From NCBI GenBank assembly GCA_021521415.1, contig JAIQDT010005499.1:62001-126000 (forward strand): 64,000 nt of DNA. The letters run 5' to 3'. The DNA comes from Bidens hawaiensis. Taxonomy: Eukaryota > Streptophyta > Magnoliopsida > Asterales > Asteraceae. The translations under genes and the position numbers were made by a program. Every line of letters starts with the position of its first letter. Position 1 is the stretch's first letter. The notes beneath the pieces were generated by a model. That model searched no databases. It saw nothing but the letters and a program-made list of their open reading frames with translations, and had not been told where the DNA came from. Positions 11,264-23,211 of the stretch are shown here, in pieces.

Positions 11264-11589
11264 TGTAGGTTCCCAGCCGGATCTACACGGAAATATCTCG
11301 TATTACGTAGGTGCGGAATCCCTACATAAGACGATACGAGTGTTAGACGCGATATACGTTAAACCCAAGTACAAAGACACGTTACAATACTCAATAGACA
11401 CGTTGTATTGCAACTCCTTTTACACGTGATAGCCAAATCACAATTACACGTACTGAACCACTGTTTTCTAAACAGGCCGTAGCCTAAACATAAATACCCT
11501 TTGACAACTTCGCCTAACATGCTAGGCGAAGTTGTCAATAACTTCGCTTGTTCCACAAGTTCGCTTATAACAGGCGAACTTGTGGGACA
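11264..11589 (-). repeat. S1/S2 LTR (326 bp), apparently shared by both elements
   Basis: On the minus strand the LTR runs from TGTCCCACAA (11589) to AACCTACA (11264), with TG...CA ends and the PBS beyond. The first third is the promoter side: a 12-bp stem at 11553-11564 / 11574-11585, then a perfect 16-bp stem at 11501-11516 / 11523-11538 (TTGACAACTTCGCCTA and its complement), then TATTTA (11491-11496), a TATA-like box. It is homologous to 43809-44139. The 5' side abuts a remnant of a Sirevirus 3' end (11590-11683), so it serves as the 3' LTR of one copy and the 5' LTR of the next. Confidence 0.8.
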
Positions 11590-11683
11590 ACCTTTACAAA
11601 CCAAAACCAAAACAAACTAACGCGATTACAAACACTAGATACTGAACTACTGACATCATGTACCAACAGATCCACATACGGTC
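11590..11683 (-). mobile_element. Remnant of the S2 3' end (aORF tail and pre-LTR sequence)
   Basis: About 90 bp directly upstream of the LTR align by eye with the end of the S3 aORF and its run-up to the LTR (44140-44230): a CAGTAATTCA-like block, TGTAATC, then T/G-rich TTTGTTTGTTTTGG. I read it as all that is left of the S2 3' end. A reading frame ending GFGL crosses it. Confidence 0.55.
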
Positions 11684-12155
11684 AAACCTAGTCTTAACAC
11701 CATGGGTGTTTTCCATCAGCTCATCTTGTTGGCCGAAAATTCTTTCTTTCTTCACTAACCCTTCATCTACTAACACCTTTGACTGCACTTTGATGATTTC
11801 TTCAAAAATACTTGAATTCATAATCAGCTGGTATGATTTAACTGTTGCAAGGACTTCCTCATTCTTACGACTTAACGCATCAACGACCACATTAGCCTTA
11901 CCAGGATAGTACTTAATATCACAGTCGTAATCCTTAATCAACTCCAACCATCTCCTCTGTCTCATGTTCAATTCCTTCTGTTCGAAGAAGTACTTTAGAC
12001 TCTTGTGATCGGTGTAGATAGTACACTTACTACCATACAGGTAATGCCTCCATATCTTTAAGGCACGCCCTAATGCTGCTAGCTCCATGCGTCAGATAAG
12101 TACTCTCATGGACTTTCAACTGCCTAGACGCGTAAGCTATCACCTTTCCTCGTTG
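11684..12155 (-). mobile_element. Fragment of a second Ty3/gypsy chromovirus (RNase H to integrase linker)
   Basis: The translation shows KVIAYASRQLKVHE, then in a second frame [20 protein letters not shown] and [16 protein letters not shown], the end of a gypsy RNase H. A linker ending TRFDRMWI follows, where the integrase should begin. It is related to but clearly different from K (35930-36180 encodes the matching part). Both ends are abrupt: 12155 joins A1, and 11684 joins the Sirevirus tail. With that tail it makes a 164-codon chimeric frame (11594-12088) that is not a real gene. Confidence 0.75.
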
Positions 12156-12966
12156 GCGTGATCCCGGAGCTCCTCTAACTCGTGTAATTGATGGAAACGA
12201 TTACCCTCTGCGGCGGATATGTCAAGACTAACCCTCTGGATGGCCCATGAAGCGCGGTGTTCCAATTCAACTGGAAGATGACAGGCCTTCCTATAAATCA
12301 TCCGAAATGGTGTGGAACCTGTCGGAGTCTTGTAGGCTGTACGGAAGGCCCACAGAGCGTCATCTAATTTGTCGGACCAATCCCGACGATTCGACACAGC
12401 CTTTTTCTCGAGAATACGTTTGATTCCCCGATTACTCACTTCCACCTGCCCACTAGTCTGTGGGTGGTAGGAGGTCGCAAGCCGATGGGTGACCCCATAG
12501 CGCTGCAACGCCTTATCCATCTGCGAATTGCAGAAGTGAGTACCTCGATCACTGATCAAGATTTTCAGGACTCCAAAACGAGCAAATAGACTTTTTAGAA
12601 AACGGACTACCACTCGGGCATCATTGGTGGGGAGAGCTTTTACCTCAACCCACTTAGACACGTAATCGACAGCCACGAGTATGTACTTGTTCAATGAAGA
12701 AATGGAAATGGTCCCATGAAATCAATGTCCCACACATCAAAAACCTCACAAACATGAATATCATTCTGGGGCATTTCGTTTCGCGAAGAAATGTTGCCGA
12801 CACGCTGGAAACGATCACAACTCTTAACAAACAGATGAGCATCCTTAAAGATAGACGGCCAGTAAAAACCAGAATCAAAGACTTTCTTCGTCGTAGAACT
12901 CACACCGTGGTGACCCCCTATCAGTCCCACATGACAATGGCTCAGAATTTGCCATCCCTCCTTCAC
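12140..12966 (-). pseudogene. pol: A1 integrase (Athila-type Ty3/gypsy), 3' end lost
   Basis: The integrase would insert the cDNA. The zinc domain shows [14 protein letters not shown] and SCDRFQRVG; its second zinc Cys position reads Phe, while A2 has CDRCQRVG. The core shows [18 protein letters not shown] and [11 protein letters not shown], so Asp, Asp and Glu are all present. A frame change occurs near 12690. The protein stops at about RDHANE (near 12156), where homology to A2 (28330) ends and a foreign chromovirus fragment begins. The remaining C-terminus, 3' non-coding region and 3' LTR of A1 are missing. Confidence 0.85.
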
Positions 12967-14878
12967 ATGTACACACCTTCTAATAGGCTGATCAGCACCG
13001 ATGCGGAAAAGATACGGGTCGTCCCAAAGGTAAAATTAATGTCAGCAAAGAATTTCTTCTTTTGTTGGTATGGCATCTTCGGGAAGCACCCGTCAGCAAG
13101 ATAGTTCGCGAAGTCAGCTAACCATGGAAAACCTTCCTCCTGTGCCGTAACAAACATCATACTCTCCGTCGGAAAATGATCGTCGATCCTTACCCCCGAA
13201 TCTCCTAAATCAACTCCCTCTAGACGTGAAAGATGATCGGCCGCCACATTCTCGGCCCCCTTGTTATCACGAAAATATATATCAAACTCTTGAAGCAACA
13301 GGATCCATCGGATAAGACGAGGCTTAGCATCCTGCTTGCTGAAGAGATATCGAATAGCGGCATGATCCGTGTAAACAATCGTCTTGGACAGAATCAGGTA
13401 GGACCTAAATTTGTCGAAAGCGAACACCACAGCTAAAATCTCTTTTTCGGTGGTAGTATAGCTTTCATGTGCGCCATTTAAGGTCCGGCTAGCGTAACAG
13501 ATCGGATGGAAGTGTTTATCCTTCCGCTGTCCAAGAATCGCTCCGACTGCGAAGTCGCTCGCGTCACACATCAACTCGAATGGTAACGACCAGTTGGGAG
13601 CAACCATGATCGGGGCGTTGACGAGTTTGTCTTTTAGAAGATCAAACGCCTCGATACACTTCTTAGAAAAAACAAATGGAGCATCCTTCTCCAAAAGTTA
13701 GGTCATGGGTCTCGCGATTTTAGAAAAATCTTTGATGAACCGGCGGTAGAACCCGGCATGACCAAGAAAGCTGCGAATGGATCTCACAGAAGTGGCGGGG
13801 GAAGATTAGAAATGGTCTCGACCTTCGCTCGGTCAACCTTTATCCCCGCACTTGAGATCCGATGACCCAGAACAATGCCCTCGCGAACCATGAAATTACA
13901 CTTCTCCCAGTTAAGGACTAGGTTGGTGTCAACGCAACGGGACATCATCCTCTCGAGATTTGATAAACAATGATCATCGAAGGAACTCCAAAATACGGAA
14001 AAATCGTCAATAAAAACCTCCATGGAGTCCTCGATCATATCATGGAAAATGGCCACCGTACCCCTCTGGAATGGTACCGGAGCATTACAAAGACCGAACG
14101 GCATACGTTTATAGGCAAACGTTACATAAGGGCTGGTAAAAGTGGTTTTTTCCTGGTCATCGGGAGCTATCGGAACCTGGAAGTACCCGGAGAAACCGTC
14201 TAAGAAGAAGTAGTACTGCTGGCCTGCTAAACGCTTTAACATTTGATCAATGAAGGGTAGAGGAAAGTGGACTTTCCTGGTGGCATCATTTAGTCTGCGA
14301 TAGTCGATGCAGACTCGCCATCCCGTCACAGTCCTAGTGGGAATAAGCTCGTTCCTCTCATTGGTGATGACAATCATGCCACCCTTTTTAGGAACCACTT
14401 GAACTGGACTCACCCAAGAACTATCAGAAATGGGGAAGATGATCCCCGCATCAAGGAGTTTAATGATCTCCTTCTTTTCTACCTCTTGCATTTTCGGATT
14501 AAGTCGCCGTTGCTGCTGAACGACAGTTTTGAAATTTTCCTCCATGAGGATTTTATGAGTGCAAAACGAAGGGTTGATACCCTTGATGTCGATAATCTTC
14601 CATGCAATAGCCTCTTTGTGCTCTCGTAGCACCCTCAACAACTTCTCCTTCTCGACCTCCGTCAAAGCAGATGCAATGATAACCGAAAACTTCCTCTCTT
14701 CATCTAAAAATGTATACTCAAGGTGGGTAGGCAAATCCTTAAGCTCTAAGGAAGGAGGAGGACTTTCGACCGAAGGTCGGTTCATCGGATCGTCTCGTAC
14801 GATCTCCGCATACACGCCAGATTCAGGAATATGCGACTCGGTGTCGTCATATAAGGACTGATTGGTCAAGGCAACCAT
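12963..14878 (-). pseudogene. pol: A1 reverse transcriptase and RNase H (Athila)
   Basis: The RT is open at 13784-14878: WVSPVQVVPKKGGM, WRVCIDYRRLNDATRK, FLDGFSGYFQVPIAP, MPFGLCNAPVPFQRG and the catalytic FIDDF. RNase H follows at 12963-13694 ([42 protein letters not shown]). The two ORFs are in different frames, with a TAA after RPMT (about 13697) between them. Residues match A2 closely, so A1 and A2 belong to one family of different ages. Confidence 0.88.
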
Positions 14879-14908
14879 CTCAATATCTGGAATCTCCCAA
14901 TCGAGAAT

Positions 14909-17309
14909 CTAGGTGTCGGGGGCAGATACTCCACAGATTTCGCTGAGAAAATCCCCAATATGCTCCATGATGGTATCGATGAAGTATAAGGAGTCATCAG
15001 AAGACTTGGGGTGTTTCAGTAACTGTCGAACGTCAAAGGTGACATTCTCATCCCCAACTCTAAAGATCAACTTACCCTCACAGACGTCGATCAACGCCTG
15101 TGCAGTGGAATGGAATGGTCGGCCCAAGATAAGTGGGACACTACCGTCATCGTTCATGTCCAGGAAGACAAAGTCCATCGGGAAGATGAACTTGTCGACA
15201 CGAACAAACATGTTCTCGACCACCCCTCGGGGGTATTTCACAGAACGATCAGCAAGCTAGATACTCATACGGGTAGGCCTCGGCTCATTTACACCCAACT
15301 TGCGATACACGAAATATATCATAAGATTAATACTGGCACCAAGATCCGCCAATGCATGAACAACCGTATTATCACTCAAGATGCAGGGAATCGTGAAACT
15401 CCTAGGATCAGACATCTTTTCTGGTAACTTTCTATGCAAGACTGTAGAGAAACCAACACTTAGTGGGATGGAAGAGACCTCAGCTAACTTCTCTTTATTC
15501 GAAAGAATATCCTTAAGAAACTTTGCATATTTCGGCATTTGCGTGAGTGCCTCAAGGAATGGAATGTTAAGATGAAGTTGCTTCAGAAGATCAAGAAATT
15601 TTGAGTTCTGTTCCTCGTCTATATCCCTACGGACTCTCCCGGGATATGGAAGTCTAGGTTTGTAGACTCTCGGTGGTGTGCTGGGTAATGGCTAGTTCTT
15701 GGCCTGTGCTGTACTTCCTGGGCTGCGCCTCTGATGCACCTTGGCCGGTGGAGACTCCAACTGAATCTCCTTGTCTACCTGCTCGTCTACATCTACCGCA
15801 GGCTCCTCAACGATTCCTCTCATCGCCTCCTGAATCACGGACTCGATACGTGCCCCTGCACCGCTCCTCGTCGTCACAGCCTTCGCGAACGCCTTCGGAT
15901 TTTGTTCAGTGTTACTTGAAAGTGTACCTGGCGACCTCACATTCAGACGACTTGCTATCTTTCCTATCTGCCGCTCAAAATTTTGAATTGACGCTACTTG
16001 ATTTCTCATGAATGACTCGTGCTCCTGAAATTTTTCCTGAGTCTCTTTGTAACGGGAGTCCTCTCGAGTCCTAAGCTGCGACAACATCTATGTCTGCTGT
16101 GCCATCATCTCCTCTAACATGGGCTTTATCTCCCCACTACTCGTTCCCTCACCGAAATCCTGGAATAGGCTCTGACGCTGTTGGAAGCCGGACTGATTTC
16201 CGTTCCTCCAGTTGGAATTTTAGTTACCTCTCCACCCCGAATTATACGAATTGAAAGAGTTTTGATTTCGGTTTGGATTATTAACAAAGTCGACTGCCTC
16301 CTCCTGGAAACCTACGGGGCACTGAACGGTATCATGCCCCCCTCTACATATCTCGCATAACTTACTTTTCACCTGCAAGTCTTTCACGATCTTTGCTAAC
16401 GCTTCAACCTGTGCTGCAAGTGCGGTGCTCGTGTCGACCGAATGCATGCACATGATAAGGAGTCGACAGTTTTGGTGCTCTTAGCAGGTGGTCGCTGGTA
16501 TCCACTCATGGCTAACCCGTTAAACAAATCAATGAACTCATCCGCATCAATAAGTTACCTCCCGCAGCTGTGTCGAGCATGCTCTGGGTCGCGTATGTCA
16601 CTCATTTATAGAACTTCTCAACAACCTCCCAGTCTTGTAGGCTGTGGTTCGGACATAAAGCAAGTAGATTTTTGAACCTCTCCCACGCCTCGTAGAAGCT
16701 CTCGTTGTCCTCCATCTGGAAAGAATGAATTTGGTTGCGCAAACGAGCAGCCTTAGCCGGAGGATCGTATTTTTCAAAAAATTGAGTCTGCATGGCAGCC
16801 CAAGTAGCAATGGATCCCTGTGGGAGGGACATAAGACACAGACTCGCATGATCAACGAGTGAGAACGGAAAGATGCGGAGTTTGATGGCGTCTTCGGAGA
16901 CGCCAGCAAGATGAAACGTGTCGCAAATTCATGTAATGCGAGTGAGATGAGCGTGTGGGTTCTCATGGAGCAACCCGTGAAATTGAGCAGAATGAGCAAT
17001 CGTGGTCAGAATATTAGATGGAATCTGCCAAGTCGTGAGAACTCCGATAGCTGGTGGAGAAATGCTGGATCTCGCGCCAGCTTCGACCGGACAGGCCCGG
17101 TCTTCAACTGTCCTCCTCGGTGGTGGATTCGCGTCGCCCATAATCCTATCCCTAATGACGGGTTCAGAAAAAGTAGGAGAAGAGAATGTATTACCAACGG
17201 ACGTAGATGAACTGGAAGACGGGTTTGTACGACGTCTCTCACGAAGCTCTCTCTCTGGTTCGGAAAATCCTTCAGTTTCTGGTGTTCCTAGTGATCGAGT
17301 ACGTCGCAT
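14909..17309 (-). pseudogene. gag: A1 gag and protease (Athila), many stops
   Basis: Gag starts at 17309 with MRRTRSL, the same start as A2 (23212). Pieces run downstream with frame changes: 16929-17309 (N-terminus), 16602-16832 (SFYEAWERFKNLLALCPNH, the conserved gag core), 16220-16453 (single zinc knuckle, CEICRGGHDTVQC), 15692-16087 (coiled-coil-like) and 15257-15680. The protease lies across 14909-15538, with ALADLGASINLM and LILGRPF. DLGAS in place of DTGA is, as far as I recall, normal for Athila. At least six stops or shifts break the frame. Confidence 0.85.
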
Positions 17310-17444
17310 ACAACTATTAAAATAAACAAAATAAACTAAAATTAGCTAAGCTATTTTAAACTAACAAACAAAACAAATAAGAAAAACAAGTAGTAAACAA
17401 GGAAAGTCCTAACTCGAGTCATTCTTAATACGCCTCTAACCGTG

Positions 17445-17462
17445 TCCCCGGCAACAGCACCA
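17445..17462 (-). other. A1 primer binding site (tRNA-Asp type), decayed
   Basis: On the minus strand this reads TGGTGCTGTTGCCGGGGA. A2 at 23060-23077 has TGGCGCCGTTGCCGGGGA, a match to the 3' end of tRNA-Asp. The two differences are both CG to TG changes, as expected from deamination of methylated cytosines. Confidence 0.85.
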
Positions 17463-17468
17463 AAAACT

Positions 17469-19071
17469 TGATGTGTGTATAATGATGCTCTCACAACTAT
17501 GCTTTAAATTTATTAAACGAAAATCCTAAAGAAGCCACACAAAACCGGCAAGTGTACCGATCACTAATAGTATAGCACTAAGGAAGTCCGAGTATCGAAC
17601 ACAAGGAAACTTGAAAGCGTATCTAATACTTAACACTAATAAGACTCACCTAAGAAATATAAATTTTAAATGATTTTTAATTATTAACTACTTAACCTAA
17701 CTACTTAACCTAGGTAAGAATCCTATTAAAGGTATAATAAGCTATTGAAATGTAGAATCTCACGACACCTGTTCCTAAGGATGACACAACTAAGGTTCAC
17801 TCAGGAAGCTAGATTACCTCTCGGTCTCACTAACGAACCCTAACCTACACTTAGTTGATTTTAAGAAAAAAACCGGGTGACGAATTGTTAAAGTGCTTTA
17901 ATGCCGACTCTCCTCTCGGTCTCACCGACACACTACCCTAAAGGAGACGAATACTACGCAACCAAGGATAGAGGAACAATTTATTTTAACTTAAACTAGG
18001 TCAACTAATCGCTCACAAACCCAAACCCGACAAGAACTGAACCCACTCTCACGCGATCCTAATCCTAACAAGCAAAAGCTATGAGACGAGTTTACTTCCT
18101 ATCACCTCGGTCTCTAACAAGGTGTCTACCCGCTGATTATATTCAACTAATACACTCACTTAACCCTACGGTTGTACTTCCCGCAAACAAACCCTAAACA
18201 CCTAGTAAAGAGTTCTAACAAGCAACAATCAATCAAAACTCATTCAATTAATCAAAGCAAGAGGAATATGAGTGTAATTAACAAATTCACAGCCACTAAA
18301 CACAACCTAATTCAATGTTAAAACAAACTTTACATTAACAATTCAAGCCATGATCATCAACAATCCAAACTACTTACTAAAACCTAACATTAATCATCTT
18401 ACCTAGGTAGAACTAACTACTTTAGCCTATCATTGATTTTGGATAGCAGCATATAGTTAAGATAAACATCATAAACATCAACATAAACATAAGTTAACTC
18501 ATTCAATGATCAAGAACAATCAAACACAAGTCAAACTTCAAATTACTTGCAAAACAATCCAACAAAAAACTTAAACTTAACAAGTTGGGGTTCTTGAACA
18601 AAAGACAAAGATTATGAATGAATTACTTAAGGTTATAGGCTGAGTTTATGAGTGTAGATGATGCCTAGCTGCGGTGTATAAATCTCCTTGATGTTCTTCT
18701 TCCTCTCCAGCCGTCACAACAGCCACCAACTCAGCTGCCACTTCTTTTTCTTCTTTCCTTGCAATCTGGCCGATCGGAAATGTTGCTAGGGGTTAGGGTT
18801 TTGTTTTTTTTTTTCAATATAATAAGCAAGAAAGGCTTCTAATTTGTGGGCTTGGGTCGGGCCTTGACTTGTAGATTTAAAACTTGACCAAATAAGCCCC
18901 TAAAGTCTTCAAATTTAACTCTTTTTCCCACCAAATCTCATAACCTACAAGTAAACAATCATCTTTGTAAAATTAAGCATAAACAAGCCATAAAACTTAA
19001 TAATTAAACTAATAAAGTACTTAAATCATGATAAAATGATAAGGAAAGTAAGTGTGTTTTACAACACATCA
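17469..19071 (-). repeat. A1 5' LTR (about 1.6 kb)
   Basis: On the minus strand it runs from TGATGTGTTG (19071) to CACACATCA (17469), matching the A2 LTR ends. It is clearly diverged from the A2 LTR. It carries three copies of the GAGACCGAG(A/G)GGT motif (complement near 17817, 17911 and 18101), as A2 does. Its outer end interrupts the S2 gag at 19072. No partner 3' LTR or target duplication can be found because the other end of A1 is lost. Confidence 0.88.
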
Positions 19072-21311
19072 GAAACCTGCCATTTGGTCTGAAAGGAAGA
19101 TTTCTAGAGAAACGATTATGAGACCAGCCAAAAAGCCCTGAATTTATTGTATTAAAAATTTCGAATGACTCAAAGTTACGGGTTTTATGGTTAACTGGGA
19201 AAAAACGAGGTTGATTTCGTTGAAATATAGGAATTATCCTAGGCTTGGTGTTAGTGGAATTGTCAGTTGTTCTAACACCAATTTTAGGTTTCGTTTTGTT
19301 CTCCGCATTATTTGGTCTCATACTCTTTGTTTTCTCCCTCTTCAAGGGACATATACTGGAAACGTGTCCCTTGTTATGACATCTAAAGCAACTCTTATTC
19401 AAATTACATGTGGTCATCTGAACATTCTTTTTAGGTGTTACTTCAGAAGATGAGGTTGGTTTACTGACATTAAGTTTCACATGGGGGGAACGAATGGGTT
19501 TAAAGATGATATCTTTTCACTAAAATTAACATTCGACCCCCTTTTCAGTAACACAACTTCATCATTCATTTTACCAATGTTGACATGCTTACTAGAATGG
19601 GACTCTTGATCAACAACTGAGGAATTTGTCTGAACAGGTTCGTTAACGCCCTTGTCTACCTCTTCAAGGTTGACAGGGTTAATAGAGGTTTTGTTTAACT
19701 GAACCTTAACGGGTGATATGTCCAAGTTTATGGTACCCGGTATGGTTTTTATCAGTCTGAACATAGACAGGTGGCTGATTACTAGGATTATAAGTATAGT
19801 TATTATTAAAAGGTGGTGGAACCTCAGAGAATCCAATTCCCTCTTTATTGTTCGGAGAACGTTGAACATTTAGGACATTATTAAGAATCATGGAGGAGTT
19901 CCTAAACTGTTCCACCACTTTCACTTGGTAATCAGCTATATGTTTGTCTTTTTCAGCTATAAGTTTGGTCTTTTCTTCCCCTACCTCATAACTTAAATCA
20001 ATCACTTGTATTTTCTCAGCTAGGGTGGTATTAAGGATTCTAATGTCCTTTTCACCTGCTTTTATCATTACAGAGTAACTGTTTTCTTTTTTTTTTTTTT
20101 TAGAATAGTGGTGTTCTTCTTTTAAACATTTTAATTCTTTTTCCAAGCACATATTTTGATCAGTTAAAGCAATTAATTGTTCAGACAATTTTTCGCGTTG
20201 TTCACAGTGGGGTTCAGAACATACATCTGAAAGCTGATCATTCATCTCAGCCATGTAAGATTGGTCCTCCACTGCTTCTTTTTCATATCTTTCAGACACA
20301 ATGTTCACCAGATTAGCCTGTTCACTCACCTCTTCTACCTGAATGTTCCAGTTATACCCACCATCATGTTGAGACACCATAGCTTTTGTCTCATTTCCAT
20401 TTCCATTCTGAGGAGTAGACTTATTATGACTCCTTTCAAGTATCTCATTAGTACATTCTCTTGCAAAGTGTCTATTTTGTTGACAATTGTAACATCAAAC
20501 TATGGATTTGTCAAATCCCGATCTCTCCCCCATGAACTTTCTTCCTGTCTTATTCATAAGCTTTTTTACCCTTATCACTACCATGGCCATCTGCCAGTGA
20601 AGACCCATCTCCTCCATATCATCAGCATCATTTTGATCGTAGTCCTCATCTAATGTGGTAGGGTCTACTATCTTTCCTTTGATGTAGTTCTCATAAGAAG
20701 CAACGAAAGAAGCATACAAGGCAAATTGTTGTTCAGCAGACTTCACACTTACAGGCATCCTTGAATATTTCATACTTGGAGGATTTGCAGTAGAGTTTCC
20801 AACTACAGACTGAGGTTTTAAAGAAGTACAACCACAAAAAATAAAGCATATGTCTCCATCCATGTTCATCATCAATTGACCATCTTGAGTTGAGTTAGTT
20901 CGCTACCAGAGTAATAGGCACTGGAAGCTCCTTTAGATCGATCTTGAACTTGGAGAACCTTTTGCACTATACATTCCCGGATCCTGAACCTGATCAGTAA
21001 ATTTCTCCTTTCTTCTCATATGAAGTTCATACGTACGTAACTTGTTGACTACCGTTTCTAGGTCAAAATTCTCATAATCTTTGTCTTCTTTCATCAACAC
21101 AGTGTACATCTCCCATTTTGGTGGAAGAGCATCTAGAAGTTTCTCTACTATTTCAGTCTCAGTATACTTTATAAAGTAGTTAGTCAACTCAGTCATCAAG
21201 TGGTAGTATCTTGTGATGATGTCATCAAGTGATTCATTTTAAAATTGAGTTTTCAGCAATTTTGTCTTTGAGTTTCGAATACCCACATTCCATTCAAAAC
21301 GATTTTACAAT
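19072..21311 (-). pseudogene. gag: S2 gag, distal part (cut by A2 on one side and A1 on the other)
   Basis: This continues the S2 gag from 43005-43362 after removal of A2. Order on the minus strand: NESLDDIITRYYHLMTEL, LLDALPPKWEMYTVLM, a zinc knuckle near 20460-20500 whose GHF has become RHF (CYNCQQNRHFAREC), a coiled-coil-like region (19706-20380) with an expanded Lys run from a poly-T tract at 20086-20101, and a second knuckle CFRCHNKGHVSSIC. It stops at GRF (19072), exactly where the A1 LTR starts. Protease, integrase, RT and most of the aORF of S2 are missing from the window. It is very similar in layout and sequence to the S1 gag. Confidence 0.85.
21307..21311. other. Target-site duplication of A2 (left copy, ACAAT)
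   Basis: ACAAT directly precedes the 5' LTR of A2 and recurs at 43005-43009 right after its 3' LTR. Removing one copy and A2 restores the S2 gag alignment, so this is a genuine 5-bp duplication. Confidence 0.95.
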
Positions 21312-23053
21312 TGATGTGTTGAATAACACACTTATATTTTCTTTCAATTTTATTATGTTTTAATGATTTAATATCAAATTTATGTAAGTTTAGGGGGTTA
21401 AGTGCAAAGTTTTACAAAGTTGAAATGTTTTGTGTAGGTTATGGAAAGATGTGGAAAAAAAGGCAAGAAAAAGAGAACTTGGAGGGTTTAAGTGTCAAAG
21501 TTTCAAAGTTTAATCAAGGCCCGACCCAAGCCCACTTCTTAAAAGCCTTTTATGTTATTATATTTAATTAATATCAAGAGTTATCAGCCATTCATTAGGC
21601 CCTAATCCCGAAATACAAAAGAAAGAACTCAAAACCCTAACTTGGGCAGCAGCTGCGATCGCAGCTACAGTACCCGGCGGCAGCAAAGAAAAAAAAGAAC
21701 AAGAGGCGGCCAGGGGCTGTTGTGATGGCTGAGGAAGAAGGAGAACATCAAGGAGGTCTTGTTGCAGCTATTAGAGACAATAATCATTCATAATCTCAGC
21801 CATAAACCTTGAGTATACATCTTTAAACTTTTGTTTATGTTCAAGAACCCTAACTTTGATTGCTTTGGTCTTTTGTTTTACATTGTTTTGCAATTGATTG
21901 ATAGATTGACTTGTTATTGATTGAGTTTGGATCTTGAATGAGTTTTATCATGTTTATATTGATGTTTATGATGTTTACTTTGATTGTTTGTGGCTGTCCA
22001 AAATCTATGTTAGGCTAAACTTGTTTGTTCTACCTAGGATAGATGATTGTTGAGTAGTTTTAACTTGTTTAATGGATTGTTAATGTTCAAGACTTAAATT
22101 ATTGATGTAAAGTTTAACTAAAACATGAGTTAGATTGTGTGTGATGGCTGTGTTTTATTTGTTATTACTTATAATCCTCTTGCATTAGTTAACTGAATCG
22201 GTTTTGATTAATTGATTGCTTGTTAAGCTCTTTACTTGGTGTTTTGGGTTTATTTGCGGGAAGTACAACCGTAGGGATAAGTGGGTAATATATCATCTAA
22301 AATCAGTTAAAATACACATTCTTTGAGACCGAGAGGTGATAAGAAGTAACATTGTCTCATTGCTTTTACTTGTTAGAATTAAGACCGCGCGAGAGCGGGT
22401 TTTTGTCTTGTCGAGTTTGAGTGTTTATGTGCAATTAGTTGGTTTAATTTGGGTTAAGTTAGATTGTTCCTCTATCCTTGGTTGCGTAGTATTCATCTCC
22501 ATTATGATAGTGTGTCGGTGAGACCGAGGGGTGAGTCGATATTTGAACAAGTTAATAATTGTTTTTTCGGTTTGTTCTTTAAAAATAAACTAAAATAAGT
22601 CAAAGTTTGTTAGAGAGACTGAGAGGTAATTTGACTTTCTTAAACAAGTTTTAGTGTGTCATCTTTTATAACCGGTGTCTTGAATATTTTCAATCCATTG
22701 TCTTGTTATTTCTGTCAACATGATTCATTCCTAGGTAGACGTTTTTATCACTGCAATCAAAGTTTTCAAAGTATTTTGTTAAAAGTTTTCGTTTAATTAA
22801 GTTAAGTAGTTTAATCAATTTTAAATATTAAAAATTAAATAAATATTATTTTGGTAAGTCTTGGTTAGAGTTTTCTTAATCATAAACGTTTTCACGTGTC
22901 TTTGAGTTCGACATCCGGACTTCCTTGATGCTATACTATTTATGATCGGTACACTTGCCGGTTTTGTGTGGTTTTTATAGGATTTTCGTTATTATAAATT
23001 TAAAGCTTAATTGTCATTCGTTCTTTATTTATAATATACATTTTCACACATCA
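21312..23053 (+). repeat. A2 5' LTR (1742 bp)
   Basis: It starts TGATGTGTTGAATAACACAC and ends TTTTCACACATCA. It carries three spaced copies of a GAGACCGAGAGGT-like motif (22325, 22518, 22613). The short ORF at 22336-22521 has no support as a gene. Confidence 0.95.
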
Positions 23054-23059
23054 AGTTTT

Positions 23060-23077
23060 TGGCGCCGTTGCCGGGGA
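23060..23077 (+). other. A2 primer binding site (tRNA-Asp)
   Basis: TGGCGCCGTTGCCGGGGA, six bases inside the LTR, is complementary to the 3' end of tRNA-Asp as recalled. This primer is usual for Athila and related gypsy elements. It is intact, unlike A1. Confidence 0.9.
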
Positions 23078-23211
23078 CACGGTTTGAAGCGTTTTAAGAA
23101 CGACTCGAGTTAGGACTTGCCTTATTTACTATTTGTTTTCTTAATTGTTTTGTTTGTTAGTTTAAAATAGTTTAGTTAATTAATATTTCTTTTATTTATT
23201 TTAATAGTTGT

